NCBI RefSeq assembly: GCF_024451105.1
Contig: NZ_JANGEY010000011.1
Coordinates: forward strand, 1 to 64,000
Origin: Stutzerimonas stutzeri
Lineage (GTDB): Bacteria; Pseudomonadota; Gammaproteobacteria; Pseudomonadales; Pseudomonadaceae
DNA length: 64,000 nucleotides
Direction of reading: 5' to 3'
Shown here: piece after piece, positions 19,847 to 28,937 of the stretch
How the letters are laid out: each line of letters opens with the position of its first letter
How positions within the stretch are numbered: position 1 is the first letter of the stretch
Notes under the pieces: generated by a model
What the model saw: the letters and a program-made list of their open reading frames with translations, nothing else
What the model was told of the DNA's origin: nothing
Database searches by the model: none
Translations under genes and position numbers: made by a program

Positions 19847-20944
19847 TCAGCGGCCCGACTTGATCTTGGTCCAGCTGCGGGTCATGTCGCGCTGCACCTT
19901 GGCCGGCAGGTCGGCGATGGCGTAGAGCTTGCCCATGGTCTCGTCGCTCGGATAGATGCCGGGGTCGGTGCGGATCTCCTCGGCCACCAGCGGGGTCGCC
20001 GCGGCGTTGCCGTTGGGGAACTGCACGAAGTCGGTGATCTCGGCCATGATCTCCGGCTTCATCAGGAAGTTGATGAAGGTGTGCGCGCCCTGCGGGTTCT
20101 TGGCGTCGGCGGGGATCGCCAGCATGTCGAAGAAGGTGCCGGCGCCTTCCTTGGGAATGTTGTAGGACACCGCGACCTTGCCGCCGGCCTCCTCGGCGCG
20201 CGACTTGGCCTGGTAGACGTCGCCCGAGTAGCCGACCGCCACGCAGATGTTGCCGTTGGCCAGGTCGGAGATGTACTTGGAGGAGTGGAAGTAGGTCACC
20301 GACGGGCGGATCTTCAGGAACAGCGCCTCGGCCTCCTTGAGCTGCTTGGGATCTTGGCTGTCGGTCGGGTAGCCCAGGTAGTGCAGGGCGATCGGCAGGA
20401 TCTCGGTCGGCGAGTCGAGGAAGCTGACGCCGCAGCCCTTGAGCTTCTCGATGTTCTCCGGCTTGAACAGCAGGTCCCAGGAGTCCACCGGCGCGTTGTC
20501 GCCCAGCGCGGCCTTGACCTTCTCCGGGTTGTAGCCGATGCCGATCGAGCCCCACATGTAGGGGACGGCGTACTGGTTGTCCGGGTCGCTGACCGATACC
20601 GCCTTGAGCAGGTCCTTGTTGAGGTTGTCCCAGTTCGGCAGCTGGGCGCGGTCCAGCGGCTGGTAGACCTTGGCCTTGATCTGCTTGGCGAGGAAGTTGT
20701 TCGACGGCACCACGATGTCGTAGCCCGAGTTGCCGGCCAGCAGCTTGGCCTCCAGGGTCTCGTTGCTGTCGTAGACGTCGTAGACCACCTTGATGCCGGT
20801 TTCCTTCTCGAACTTGGCCAGGGTGTCCGGGGCGATGTAGTCGGACCAGTTGTAGACGTGCAGCACCTTGTCGTCGGCCTGGGCCGCGCCGGCGACGGTG
20901 GCGGCCAGGGCCGCGGCGAGGAGGGTCTTGGCGAATGCTTTCAT
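19847..20944 (-). CDS. spuD: Periplasmic polyamine-binding protein (SpuD type)
   Basis: A 365-residue paralogue of SpuE with signal peptide (1-23, AGAAQADD) and the same [29 protein letters not shown] and [10 protein letters not shown] motifs. The ATG at 20944 has AGGAAG 9 bases upstream; the frame is open to 21061 but without signal-peptide character. By gene order it corresponds to the putrescine-preferring SpuD. Its 100-base gap to spuE holds no gene. Confidence 0.92.
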   Translation of the reverse strand: MKAFAKTLLAAALAATVAGAAQADDKVLHVYNWSDYIAPDTLAKFEKETGIKVVYDVYDSNETLEAKLLAGNSGYDIVVPSNNFLAKQIKAKVYQPLDRAQLPNWDNLNKDLLKAVSVSDPDNQYAVPYMWGSIGIGYNPEKVKAALGDNAPVDSWDLLFKPENIEKLKGCGVSFLDSPTEILPIALHYLGYPTDSQDPKQLKEAEALFLKIRPSVTYFHSSKYISDLANGNICVAVGYSGDVYQAKSRAEEAGGKVAVSYNIPKEGAGTFFDMLAIPADAKNPQGAHTFINFLMKPEIMAEITDFVQFPNGNAAATPLVAEEIRTDPGIYPSDETMGKLYAIADLPAKVQRDMTRSWTKIKSGR

Positions 20945-21119
20945 CGATCTGTGCTTCCTGAGGTCTTCGAATGGATTTCCAGTGGCGCCGTCAGCATCCG
21001 CACCCCCCGGTGAGTCTGGCCAGCGCACGGCTGCCGAGTCTGGCAAGGACTGGCGCTGCACTCAACAGGATGCGGCAAAACTGTGCCGCATCCCGGATAT
21101 GCAGAGCCTGGCAGGGGGC

Positions 21120-22478
21120 TCAGCCGCGCAGCTCGGCGGCGGTGGCGTCCAGGCACTTGCGCGCCAGTCCCACCAGCTCGTCGATCTGCTCGGGGGTGAT
21201 CACCAGCGGCGGCGAGACGATCATGGTGTCGCCCACCGCGCGCATGATCAGGCCGTTGCGGAAGCAGTGCTCGCGGCAGCGCATGCCGATGCCGCCCTCG
21301 AAACGGGCACGGGTCCGTTTGTCCCTGACCAGTTCCAGTGCGCCGAGCATGCCCAGGCCGCGGGCCTCGCCCACCAGCGGGTGGTCGGCCAGCTCCTGCC
21401 AGCGTTTCTGCAAGTAGGGTGCCGTCTCGGCCTTGACGCGCTCGACGATCCGCTCCTCGCGCAGGATGCGGATGTTCTCCAGCGCCACCGCGGCGGCCAC
21501 CGGGTGTCCGGAGTAGGTGTAGCCGTGGTAGAACTCGCCGCCCTCGGCGAGGGTCCTGGCCACATGGTCGCGGACGATCACCCCGCCCATCGGCAGGTAG
21601 CCGCTGGTCAGGCCCTTGGCGATCGGCATCAGGTCCGGCTCGAGGCCGTAGTACTGGCTGCCGAACCATTCGCCGGTGCGGCCGAAGCCGCAGATCACCT
21701 CGTCGGCGACGAACAGGATCTCGTGCCTGGCGAGGATCTCGCGCACCCGCGGCCAGTAGCTCGCGGGCGGGATGATCACCCCGCCGGCGCCCTGGATCGG
21801 CTCGGCGATGAAGGCCGCCACCTTGTCCTCGCCGACCTCGAGGATCTTCCGCTCCAGCTCGTCGGCGGCCCATTCGCCGAACGCCTGCGGGTCCATGGCG
21901 CCGCTTTCCCCGTACCAGTAGGGCTGGGCGATGTGTTCGATGCCGGGGATCGGCAGGTCGCCCTGCTCGTGCATCGCCTGCATGCCGCCGAGGCTGGCGC
22001 CAGCCACGGTGGAGCCGTGGTAGCCGTTGATCCGGCCGATGATCACCTTCTTCTCGGGCCGACCCTTGATCGCCCAGTAGTGGCGCACCAGGCGCAGCAC
22101 GGTGTCGTTGGCCTCCGAGCCCGAGCCGGTGAAGAACACGTGCTGCATGCCCGGCGGGGCGATCTCGGCGATCGCCGCGGCCAGCTCGATGGCCGGCGGG
22201 TGGGCGGTCTGGAAGAACAGGTTGTAGTAGGGCAGCTCGAGCATCTGCCGGTGCGCGACGTCGGCCAGCTCGCGGCGGCCGTAGCCGACGTTGACGCACC
22301 ACAGGCCGGCCATGCCGTCGAGGATCCTGTGCCCCTCGCTGTCCCACAGGTAGACGCCGGAGGCCCTGGTGACGATGCGCGCGCCCTTGGCGCCGAGCTG
22401 CTTGTAGTCGCTGAACGGGGCGAGCAGGTGCTCGCGGCCGAGGGCCTGCCACTCGGCGGTGCTGCGTTGCTGGGTCAT
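21120..22478 (-). CDS. spuC: Polyamine:pyruvate transaminase
   Basis: A 452-residue class III PLP aminotransferase. The cofactor site is clear: GSGSEAND near 118-125, the pyridine-ring Asp259 in [14 protein letters not shown], and the Schiff-base Lys288 in [13 protein letters not shown]. SpuC proteins transfer an amino group from putrescine and related polyamines to pyruvate, giving aminoaldehydes. It lies between the gamma-glutamylation genes and the transport genes. GAGGGGGG precedes the ATG. Confidence 0.95.
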   Translation of the reverse strand: MTQQRSTAEWQALGREHLLAPFSDYKQLGAKGARIVTRASGVYLWDSEGHRILDGMAGLWCVNVGYGRRELADVAHRQMLELPYYNLFFQTAHPPAIELAAAIAEIAPPGMQHVFFTGSGSEANDTVLRLVRHYWAIKGRPEKKVIIGRINGYHGSTVAGASLGGMQAMHEQGDLPIPGIEHIAQPYWYGESGAMDPQAFGEWAADELERKILEVGEDKVAAFIAEPIQGAGGVIIPPASYWPRVREILARHEILFVADEVICGFGRTGEWFGSQYYGLEPDLMPIAKGLTSGYLPMGGVIVRDHVARTLAEGGEFYHGYTYSGHPVAAAVALENIRILREERIVERVKAETAPYLQKRWQELADHPLVGEARGLGMLGALELVRDKRTRARFEGGIGMRCREHCFRNGLIMRAVGDTMIVSPPLVITPEQIDELVGLARKCLDATAAELRG

Positions 22479-22521
22479 GTCGTGTTACCCCCCTCGAGCA
22501 AGGCGTTCCAGGAGTGTCGGC

Positions 22522-23880
22522 TCATACCGAGAGCAGCAGGAACTCGCGCTCCCAGGAGCTGATCACCCGTTTGAAGTTCTCGTTCTCGACCCGCTTGACC
22601 GCCACGTAGCCGCGGCAGAAGCGCCGCCCCAGGTAGCGTTCGAGGGTCTTCGACTGTTCCATGGCCTCCAGCGCCGCCTCCAGGTTGAGCGGCAGGCGCA
22701 GGTTGCGCCGCTGGTAGGCGCGGCCCTTGACCGGCGGCGTCGGATGCAGCCCCTCGAGCATGCCGACGTAGCCGCACAGCAGGCTGGCGGCGATGGCCAG
22801 GTAGGGATTGGCGTCGGCGCCCGGCAGGCGGTTCTCGACCCGGCGGCTCTGCGGGTTGGCATCCGGCACGCGCAGACCGACGGTGCGGTTCTCCTCGCCC
22901 CACTCGACGTTGACCGGTGCCGAGGTGTCGGGCAGGAAGCGGCGGAACGAGTTGACGTTGGGGGCGAACAGCGGCAGCGCCTCGGGAATCAGCTTCTGCA
23001 GGCCGGCGATGTGGTTGAGGAACAGCTCGCTGCTGCTGCCGTCCTCGCTGGAGAACACGTTGCGCCCGCTGCGGCGGTCGATCACGTTCTGGTGCAGATG
23101 CATGGCGCTGCCCGGCTCGCCGGTCATCGGCTTGGCCATGAAGGTGGCGGTGACGCCGTGCTTGAACGCCGCCTCGCGCAGGGTGCGCTTGAACACGAAG
23201 ATCTGGTCGGCCAGCTGCAGGGCGTCGCCGTGGCGGAAGTTGATCTCCATCTGCGCGGTGCCTTCCTCGTGGATCAGGGTGTCCAGGTCCAGGCCCTGCG
23301 CCTCGCACCAGGCGTACATGTCCTCGAACAGCGGATCGAACTCGTTGGCGGCGTCGATGGAGAACGACTGGCGGCCGGTCTCCTGGCGTCCGGAGCGGCC
23401 CACCGGCGGCTGCAGCGGATAGTCGGGATCGTCGCAGCGCTGGGTCAGGTAGAACTCCATCTCCGGCGCCACGATCGGCTGCCAGCCCTGTTCGGCGTAC
23501 AGGCGCAGCACGTGCTTGAGCACGTTGCGCGGCGACAGGTCGGCGGGGTTGCCGACCTTGTCGTAGCTGTCGTGGATCACCATGGCGGTCGGTTCGATGG
23601 CCCAGGGCACCGGGAACACCGCGTTCTCGTCCGGGCGGCAGAACATGTCGATGTCGGCGGGGTCGAGGAGGTCGTAGTAGATCTCGTCCTCGACGTAGTC
23701 GCCGGTGACGCTCTGCAGCAGGACGCTCTCGGGCAGGCGCATGCCGCGCTCGGCGAGGAACTTGCTGGTCGGCGCGATCTTGCCGCGGGCGATCCCGTTG
23801 AGGTCGCAGACCAGGCACTCCACCTCGGTGATCCGGTGCTCCTTCAGCCAGTTGCTCAGACGGTCCTGCTTGGTAGCCAT
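22522..23880 (-). CDS. spuB: Gamma-glutamylpolyamine synthetase (SpuB)
   Basis: A 452-residue glutamine-synthetase-fold ligase that joins glutamate to polyamines using ATP. Visible metal and substrate motifs are VAPEMEFYL, EEGTAQMEINFRHGDALQLA, the AMHLHQNV segment and NRLPGADANPYLA. The ATG at 23880 has GAGG 5 bases upstream; the frame runs open further but only as a shadow of spuA. It shares obvious similarity with SpuI at 24932, as expected for the paralogous pair. It is followed by spuC after 43 bases. Confidence 0.94.
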   Translation of the reverse strand: MATKQDRLSNWLKEHRITEVECLVCDLNGIARGKIAPTSKFLAERGMRLPESVLLQSVTGDYVEDEIYYDLLDPADIDMFCRPDENAVFPVPWAIEPTAMVIHDSYDKVGNPADLSPRNVLKHVLRLYAEQGWQPIVAPEMEFYLTQRCDDPDYPLQPPVGRSGRQETGRQSFSIDAANEFDPLFEDMYAWCEAQGLDLDTLIHEEGTAQMEINFRHGDALQLADQIFVFKRTLREAAFKHGVTATFMAKPMTGEPGSAMHLHQNVIDRRSGRNVFSSEDGSSSELFLNHIAGLQKLIPEALPLFAPNVNSFRRFLPDTSAPVNVEWGEENRTVGLRVPDANPQSRRVENRLPGADANPYLAIAASLLCGYVGMLEGLHPTPPVKGRAYQRRNLRLPLNLEAALEAMEQSKTLERYLGRRFCRGYVAVKRVENENFKRVISSWEREFLLLSV

Positions 23881-23924
23881 GGCATCCTCGACAATTGCCG
23901 GTCGGTAGTCCCTTACAGCATGGC

Positions 23925-24677
23925 CTAGCTGCGTGACGCGCGCTCGCGGCAGGCCGCGCCGAAGGCGCGGAAGATCGCCAGGTAGGCCGGATGCTCGGTC
24001 ACCTTCCACTCCGGGTGCCACTGCACGCCGAGGGCGAAGGTCTCGGCCTGCTCCACCGAGAAGGCCTCGATCAGTCCGTCCGGCGCCAGACCCTCGACGC
24101 GCAGGCCCGGGGCCAGACACTCGACGCCCTGACCGTGCACCGAGTTGACCTCGAAGCGCGGGCCGAGGCCGAGGCGCTCGAGCAGTCCGCCCGGCTGCAC
24201 CTCCAGCGGGTGGCGCAGGCCGTACTGCACCTCCAGCGGCGCCGCCTGGTCCTCGCGGTGGTCCATGAACGGCCCGGCCTCGTGCACGCGCTGATGCAGG
24301 CTGCCGCCGAAGGCCACGTTCATCTCCTGGAAGCCGCGGCAGATGCCCAGCAGCGGCACGCCGAGATCGACCGCGGCGCGGATCAGCGGCAGGGTCAGGC
24401 CGTCGCGGGCCGGATCGTGGTGGGTGTCCGGCGCGCTGGCCGGCCCCCGGTAGTGGTGCGGCTCGACGTTGGACGGCGAGCCGGTGAGCAACAGGCCGTC
24501 GAGACGTTCGAGCAGGGCGGGGATGTCGATCAGTTCGGGCATGGCCGGGATCGCCAGCGGCAGGCCGCCGGCGGCCACGGCCACGGCGCGCAGGTACTTG
24601 TCGCCGACGACGTGGAAGGGGTGCAGGCCGATCTGCTTGCTGCAGGCGGTGACGCCGATCAGGGGCTGTACGGACAT
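23925..24677 (-). CDS. spuA: Gamma-glutamyl-polyamine hydrolase, class I glutamine amidotransferase fold (SpuA/PuuD)
   Basis: A 250-residue peptidase C26-type enzyme. The catalytic triad is visible: nucleophile Cys113 in LGICRGFQEMN and His221/Glu223 in GVQWHPEW. It removes the gamma-glutamyl group late in polyamine breakdown. It is the first gene of spuABCDEFGH; its promoter candidate lies at 24714-24742. The ribosome-binding site is weak (GGTG 6 bases before ATG). Confidence 0.92.
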   Translation of the reverse strand: MSVQPLIGVTACSKQIGLHPFHVVGDKYLRAVAVAAGGLPLAIPAMPELIDIPALLERLDGLLLTGSPSNVEPHHYRGPASAPDTHHDPARDGLTLPLIRAAVDLGVPLLGICRGFQEMNVAFGGSLHQRVHEAGPFMDHREDQAAPLEVQYGLRHPLEVQPGGLLERLGLGPRFEVNSVHGQGVECLAPGLRVEGLAPDGLIEAFSVEQAETFALGVQWHPEWKVTEHPAYLAIFRAFGAACRERASRS

Positions 24678-24713
24678 GGGAGCACCGGGCGGTCGCAGTG
24701 TGGATCTGGCCCG

Positions 24714-24742
24714 AGCTTAGTCTTGTTCGATTTATTCGACAA
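24714..24742 (-). promoter_or_regulatory. Candidate promoter of the spuABCDEFGH operon
   Basis: On the minus strand TTGTCG (-35) and TAAGCT (-10) are separated by exactly 17 bp, about 37 bases before the spuA start. The spacer and -35 hold an imperfect inverted repeat around two TCGA tetramers. It lies in the divergent 254-bp region shared with spuI. Confidence 0.4.
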
Positions 24743-24840
24743 CACCTGCCGGATTGCCTGAACAGGCCCGACGAACGGCGCCGTTCGCTGCGGGAACGCT
24801 GCCCGGAAAGCGGACATGGCGCCCTAACAGTGTGCAACAT

Positions 24841-24885
24841 TTGGGCCTATTGACAACCCAATGCCTTTGGGATTGACTCAAATCC
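24841..24885. promoter_or_regulatory. Cluster of short inverted repeats upstream of spuI
   Basis: TTGGG (24841), CCCAA (24857) and TTGGG (24867) alternate so that the middle one can pair with either neighbour, and GGATT/AATCC (24870, 24881) overlap the last. A perfect -35 hexamer TTGACA is at 24850-24855 but has no good -10 at the right distance. The composition is much richer in AT than the flanking genes, consistent with a regulator-controlled promoter for spuI. No known operator is recognised. Confidence 0.3.
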
Positions 24886-24931
24886 ATGCAGACACGTGAT
24901 TGATATTTTAAACAAGACAAGGTGTTCCATC

Positions 24932-26308
24932 ATGGCGGCCGCTCCGAGTGCCGTTCTGCTCAACGAAGCGAACGAGTTCCTAGCGGAACATCCCGAGGTC
25001 CAGTTCGTGGACCTGCTGATTGCAGACATGAACGGTGTGGTGCGCGGCAAGCGCATCGACCGCAGCAACCTGCTCAAGGTCTACGAGAAGGGCATCAACC
25101 TGCCGGCTTCGCTGTTCGCCCTCGACATCACCGGTTCGACCGTGGAGCGCTCCGGCCTCGGGCTCGACATCGGCGACGCCGACCGCGTGTGCCTGCCGAT
25201 CCCCGGTACCCTGCGCATGGAGCCCTGGCAGCGCCGGCCCACCGCCCAGCTGCTGATGACCATGCACGAGATGGAAGGCGAGCCGTTCTTCGCCGACCCG
25301 CGCGAGGTGCTGCGCCGGGTGGTGCAGCGTTTCGACGAGCTGGGGCTGACCGTATGCGCGGCCTTCGAGCTGGAGTTCTACCTGATCGACCAGGAGAACG
25401 TGAACGGCCGCCCGCAGCCGCCGCGCTCGCCGATCTCCGGCAAGCGTCCGCAGGCGGTGCAGGTCTACTCCATCGACGACCTCGACGAGTACGCCGACTG
25501 CCTGCAGGACATCCTCGACGGCGCGCACATCCAGGGCATCCCGGCCGACGCCATCGTCAAGGAAAGCGCCCCGGCGCAGTTCGAGGTCAACCTCAACCAC
25601 GTCGCCGACCCGCTGGCGGCCTGCGACTACGCGGTGCTGCTCAAGCGGCTGATCAAGAACACCGCCTACGACCACGAGATGGACACCACCTTCATGGCCA
25701 AGCCCTACCCGGGCCAGGCCGGCAACGGGCTGCACGTGCACATCTCGCTGCTCGACCGCGACGGGCGCAACATCTTCGCCGGCGAGGACCCGCTGGCCAA
25801 CGACGCCCTGCGCCACGCCATCGGCGGCGTGCTGCAGGCCCTGCCGGCGTCGATGGCCTTCCTCTGTCCCAACGTCAACTCCTACCGGCGTTTCGGCTCG
25901 CAGTTCTACGTGCCCAACGCGCCGTCCTGGGGGCTGGACAACCGCACCGTGGCGCTGCGCGTCCCGACCGGCAACCCCGAGGCGCTGCGCATCGAGCAGC
26001 GCGTGGCCGGCGCCGACGCCAACCCCTACCTGCTGATGGCCTCGCTGCTGGCCGGCGTGCACCACGGCCTGAGCCAGCGGATCGAGCCGCCGCCGCCGAT
26101 CGAGGGCAACTCCTACGAGCAGCTCGAGCAGAGCCTGCCCAACAACCTGCGCGACGCTCTGCGCGCGCTGGACGACAGCGAGATCCTCGCCCGCTACATC
26201 AGTCCCGACTACATCGACGTGTTCGTCGCCTGCAAGGAGCACGAGCTGGAGGAGTTCGAGCACTCGATCTCCGACCTGGAGTACAACTGGTATCTGCATA
26301 CGGTCTGA
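24932..26308 (+). CDS. spuI: Gamma-glutamylpolyamine synthetase (SpuI)
   Basis: A 458-residue glutamine-synthetase-like ligase. Family signatures include FVDLLIADMNGVVRGKRI near the N-terminus, AAFELEFYLIDQENVNGRPQ, ESAPAQFEVNLNH, GNGLHVHISLLD and the C-terminal NPYLLMASLLAGV. SpuI starts the gamma-glutamylation route for monoamines/polyamines. The ATG at 24932 (AAGGTG 9 bases upstream) is preferred over an in-frame GTG at 24896, which would add 12 residues lacking family similarity as I recall it. It diverges from spuA. Confidence 0.94.
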   Translation: MAAAPSAVLLNEANEFLAEHPEVQFVDLLIADMNGVVRGKRIDRSNLLKVYEKGINLPASLFALDITGSTVERSGLGLDIGDADRVCLPIPGTLRMEPWQRRPTAQLLMTMHEMEGEPFFADPREVLRRVVQRFDELGLTVCAAFELEFYLIDQENVNGRPQPPRSPISGKRPQAVQVYSIDDLDEYADCLQDILDGAHIQGIPADAIVKESAPAQFEVNLNHVADPLAACDYAVLLKRLIKNTAYDHEMDTTFMAKPYPGQAGNGLHVHISLLDRDGRNIFAGEDPLANDALRHAIGGVLQALPASMAFLCPNVNSYRRFGSQFYVPNAPSWGLDNRTVALRVPTGNPEALRIEQRVAGADANPYLLMASLLAGVHHGLSQRIEPPPPIEGNSYEQLEQSLPNNLRDALRALDDSEILARYISPDYIDVFVACKEHELEEFEHSISDLEYNWYLHTV

Positions 26309-26333
26309 ATCGGCCAGCCGCTGGCGGGCAGGG

Positions 26334-26408
26334 GGTGGAAGCTCGTGCAGCGATTTTCCACCACGGCCCGCGGCCAACTGGTGGAAAAGACCTGCGGCCG
26401 TTTTCCAT
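26334..26408. repeat. REP-like pair of inverted repeats after spuI
   Basis: Two palindromic units sit head to tail: GGTGGAA (26334) with TTCCACC (26356), and TGGAAAA (26382) with TTTTCCA (26401). Their facing arms also form a perfect 10-bp inverted repeat, TTTTCCACCA (26354-26363) and TGGTGGAAAA (26379-26388). The GGTGGA...TCCACC ends resemble common intergenic repeats of pseudomonads, so this is probably a BIME/REP-type doublet and could stabilise the spuI mRNA end. Confidence 0.55.
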
Positions 26409-26450
26409 GGGGCGGCCATCCATGGGGCGGCCATCCGCGGGGCGGCCGTC
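26406..26450. repeat. Three tandem copies of a 15-bp unit
   Basis: CATGGGGCGGCCATC occurs twice identically (26406-26420, 26421-26435), then once with three substitutions (26436-26450). The unit is a multiple of three but lies outside any supported gene. It directly abuts the REP-like doublet and lies 82 bases before aguB. Confidence 0.8.
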
Positions 26451-26531
26451 GCGCCAGCTCCCGCCATTTGACCCCGCGGCTATCCTCTGCCAGCTTGAAG
26501 GCACTTCTCTTCGCGTCGCCACGAGGTCGCC

Positions 26532-27413
26532 ATGTCCCGCATCGTCACCGTCGCCGCCACCCAGATGGCCTGTTCCTGGGAGCGCGCCGCCAACATCGCC
26601 AACGCCGAGAAGCTGGTGCGCCGGGCGGCGACGCAGGGCGCGCAGATCGTGCTCCTCCAGGAGCTGTTCGAGACCCCGTACTTCTGCCAGAAGCCCAACC
26701 CGGACTACCTGCAGCTGGCCACCCCGCTGGAAACCAACGAGGCCATCGCCCATTTCCGCAAGGTGGCCCGCGAGCTCGCCGTGGTGCTGCCGATCAGCTT
26801 CTTCGAGCGTGCCGGGCGCGCGCGCTTCAACAGCATCGCGATCATCGACGCCGACGGCAGCCTGCTCGGCATCTACCGCAAGAGCCACATTCCCGACGGC
26901 CCGGGCTACCACGAGAAGTACTACTTCAACCCCGGCGACACCGGCTTCAGGGTGTGGAACACCCGCTACGCGAAGATCGGCGTCGGCATCTGCTGGGACC
27001 AGTGGTTCCCCGAGTGCGCGCGGGCCATGGCCCTGCAGGGCGCCGAGCTGCTGTTCTACCCGACCGCCATCGGCAGCGAGCCGCACGACCCGAGCATCGT
27101 CTCCCGCGACCACTGGCAGCGCGTGCAGCAGGGCCACGCCGGTGCCAACCTGATGCCGCTGATCGCCAGCAACCGCATCGGCCGCGAGGACCAGGAGGAC
27201 TACCACATCACCTTCTACGGCTCCTCGTTCATCGCCGACCCGTTCGGCGCCAAGGTCGCCGAGCTGGGCGAGACGGAGGAGGGCGTGCTGGTGCACAGCT
27301 TCGACCTCGACCGCCTCGAGCACCTGCGCAGCGCCTGGGGGGTGTTCCGCGACCGCCGGCCGAACCTCTACGGGCCGCTGGCCACCCTCGACGGCGAGCA
27401 CGCCTCCGAGTGA
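26532..27413 (+). CDS. aguB: N-carbamoylputrescine amidase
   Basis: A 293-residue nitrilase-superfamily enzyme that hydrolyses N-carbamoylputrescine to putrescine, CO2 and ammonia. The catalytic triad is visible: Glu44 in [11 protein letters not shown], Lys117 in [12 protein letters not shown] and Cys154 in [17 protein letters not shown] lies just before the ATG. It works directly after AguA, encoded 26 bases downstream. In Pseudomonas a TetR-type aguR gene normally precedes aguBA; it is absent here. Confidence 0.95.
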   Translation: MSRIVTVAATQMACSWERAANIANAEKLVRRAATQGAQIVLLQELFETPYFCQKPNPDYLQLATPLETNEAIAHFRKVARELAVVLPISFFERAGRARFNSIAIIDADGSLLGIYRKSHIPDGPGYHEKYYFNPGDTGFRVWNTRYAKIGVGICWDQWFPECARAMALQGAELLFYPTAIGSEPHDPSIVSRDHWQRVQQGHAGANLMPLIASNRIGREDQEDYHITFYGSSFIADPFGAKVAELGETEEGVLVHSFDLDRLEHLRSAWGVFRDRRPNLYGPLATLDGEHASE

Positions 27414-27439
27414 CCCCGCGGCAAGGCACAGGTGAGCCC

Positions 27440-28582
27440 ATGACCACCCTCAACACCACCCCGCGCGCCGACGGCTTCCGCATGCCGGCCGAGTGGGAGC
27501 CGCACGCGCAGACCTGGCTGCTCTGGCCGGAGCGCCCGGACAACTGGCGCCTCGGCGCCAAGCCGGCGCAGGCCGCCTTCGCCGCCGTGGCCCGCGCCAT
27601 CGCCCGTTTCGAGCCGGTGACCGTCGGCGTCGGCGCCGCCCAGTACGAGAACGCCTGCGCGCGCCTGGCCCACGGCGACATCCGCGTGGTCGAGCTGAGC
27701 AGCGACGACGCCTGGGTGCGCGACACCGGGCCGACCTTCGTGGTCGACGCTCGCGGCGAGGTGCGCGGCGTCGACTGGACCTTCAACGCCTGGGGCGGTT
27801 TCGACGGCGGCCTGTACGCGCCGTGGAACCGCGACGACCAGGTGGCGGGCAAGATCCTCGCCATCGAGCGCTGCGCGCGCTACCGGGTCGAGGGCTTCGT
27901 CCTGGAGGGCGGCGCCATCCACGTCGACGGCGAGGGCACCCTGCTGACCACCGAGGAGTGCCTGCTCAACCCCAACCGCAATCCGCAGCTGACCCGCGGC
28001 GAGATCGAGGCGGTGCTGCACGCCCACCTGGCGGTGGACAAGGTGATCTGGCTGCCGCATGGCCTGTACAACGACGAGACCGACGGCCACGTCGACAACT
28101 TCTGCTGCTTCGTGCGCCCCGGCGAGGTGCTGCTGGCCTGGAGCGACGACGAGCGCGATCCCAACTGGTCGCGCTGCCGCGCCGCGCTGGCGGTGCTCGA
28201 GCAGGTGCGCGACGCCCGCGGCCGAGCGCTGACCGTGCACCGCATGCCGATCCCCGGCCCGCTGCACGCCACTGCCGAGGAGTGCGCCGGGGTCGACCTG
28301 GTTCCCGGCAGCCAGCCGCGCGACCCGGCGATCCGCCTGGCGGCTTCCTACGTCAACTTCCTGATCGTCAACGGCGGGGTGATCGCACCGAGCTTCGACG
28401 ATCCCCGCGACGCCGAAGCCGAGGCCCTGCTGAAGCGGCTGTTCCCCGAGCGCGAGGTGGTGATGCTGCCGGGGCGCGAGATCCTCCTCGGCGGCGGCAA
28501 CATCCACTGCATCACCCAGCAGCAGCCGGCGCCGCAGCGGCGCAATCTGGAGGGGACTATCTGTGACAGTCGCCACAACTAG
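27440..28582 (+). CDS. aguA: Agmatine deiminase
   Basis: A 380-residue enzyme that converts agmatine to N-carbamoylputrescine and ammonia. The guanidine-group-modifying fold residues are visible: WVRDTGPTF near 94-102, the His-containing ETDGHVDNF, and nucleophile Cys357 in [15 protein letters not shown], matching family numbering. The ATG at 27440 has AGGTGAG upstream; the frame is open further upstream inside aguB only as a shadow. The family usually ends a few residues after QQQPAP, but this protein has a 15-residue tail ([15 protein letters not shown]) in DNA of lower GC. The tail overlaps the 3' end of the minus-strand small gene by 4 bases. Confidence 0.94.
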   Translation: MTTLNTTPRADGFRMPAEWEPHAQTWLLWPERPDNWRLGAKPAQAAFAAVARAIARFEPVTVGVGAAQYENACARLAHGDIRVVELSSDDAWVRDTGPTFVVDARGEVRGVDWTFNAWGGFDGGLYAPWNRDDQVAGKILAIERCARYRVEGFVLEGGAIHVDGEGTLLTTEECLLNPNRNPQLTRGEIEAVLHAHLAVDKVIWLPHGLYNDETDGHVDNFCCFVRPGEVLLAWSDDERDPNWSRCRAALAVLEQVRDARGRALTVHRMPIPGPLHATAEECAGVDLVPGSQPRDPAIRLAASYVNFLIVNGGVIAPSFDDPRDAEAEALLKRLFPEREVVMLPGREILLGGGNIHCITQQQPAPQRRNLEGTICDSRHN

Positions 28583-28749
28583 CCGGCCACTCGTATTGCA
28601 ATCAGCCCGCTGAGCACCAGCCCGGCAGAAAGGAGCAAGAATACGGTAACTTTTTGGCCGCTACCGCGCCTGCATATCTTGTAGATCGAGCCTGCAAGCG
28701 ATGGAAAACGAACGAGTAGTGCCGTAGCAACAATGCTCAATATCAGCAT
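28579..28749 (-). CDS. Small membrane protein (56 residues), unknown
   Basis: A short minus-strand frame, ATG at 28749 to TAG at 28579. It has two hydrophobic segments (about residues 1-18 and 34-53) joined by a basic loop ([11 protein letters not shown]). GAGGTG sits 5 bases before the ATG, a good ribosome-binding site. I do not recognise a family. It converges on aguA with a 4-base overlap and lies 188 bases downstream of the HTH-2TM gene on the same strand, so a regulator plus small membrane protein pair is conceivable. Codon use and GC are unlike the cox or pst genes. Confidence 0.5.
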   Translation of the reverse strand: MLILSIVATALLVRFPSLAGSIYKICRRGSGQKVTVFLLLSAGLVLSGLIAIRVAG

Positions 28750-28887
28750 ATGTCACCTCGAAAAGAATGAGGCCGGATCTTTCGTCGCGAGCGCATGGCG
28801 CGACCGCAAGCATTCATAGCGCAGCAAGGACATAGTGTGTCGGCCGGAAGCCTGCGGGGAGAGTTTTCCTGCGCGCTGGTGGGCCGA

Positions 28888-28933
28888 GAAGGCATCGCCT
28901 GCCTGAGGTTGCGCAGTCTAAGACGATGCCTTC
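28888..28933. repeat. Perfect 10-bp inverted repeat after the HTH-2TM gene
   Basis: GAAGGCATCG (28888-28897) is repeated inverted as CGATGCCTTC (28924-28933) with a 26-nt spacer. It lies 4 bases past the stop at 28938. There is no T-run, so it is either a weak terminator or a transcript-stabilising or mobile-repeat remnant. The rest of 28750-28937 shows no gene I can support. Confidence 0.6.
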
Positions 28934-28937
28934 CGCG

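Noticed and set aside
26406-26450. The tandem repeat considered as a CRISPR fragment
   Set aside because: Units are 15 bp with no spacers, and no cas genes are present.
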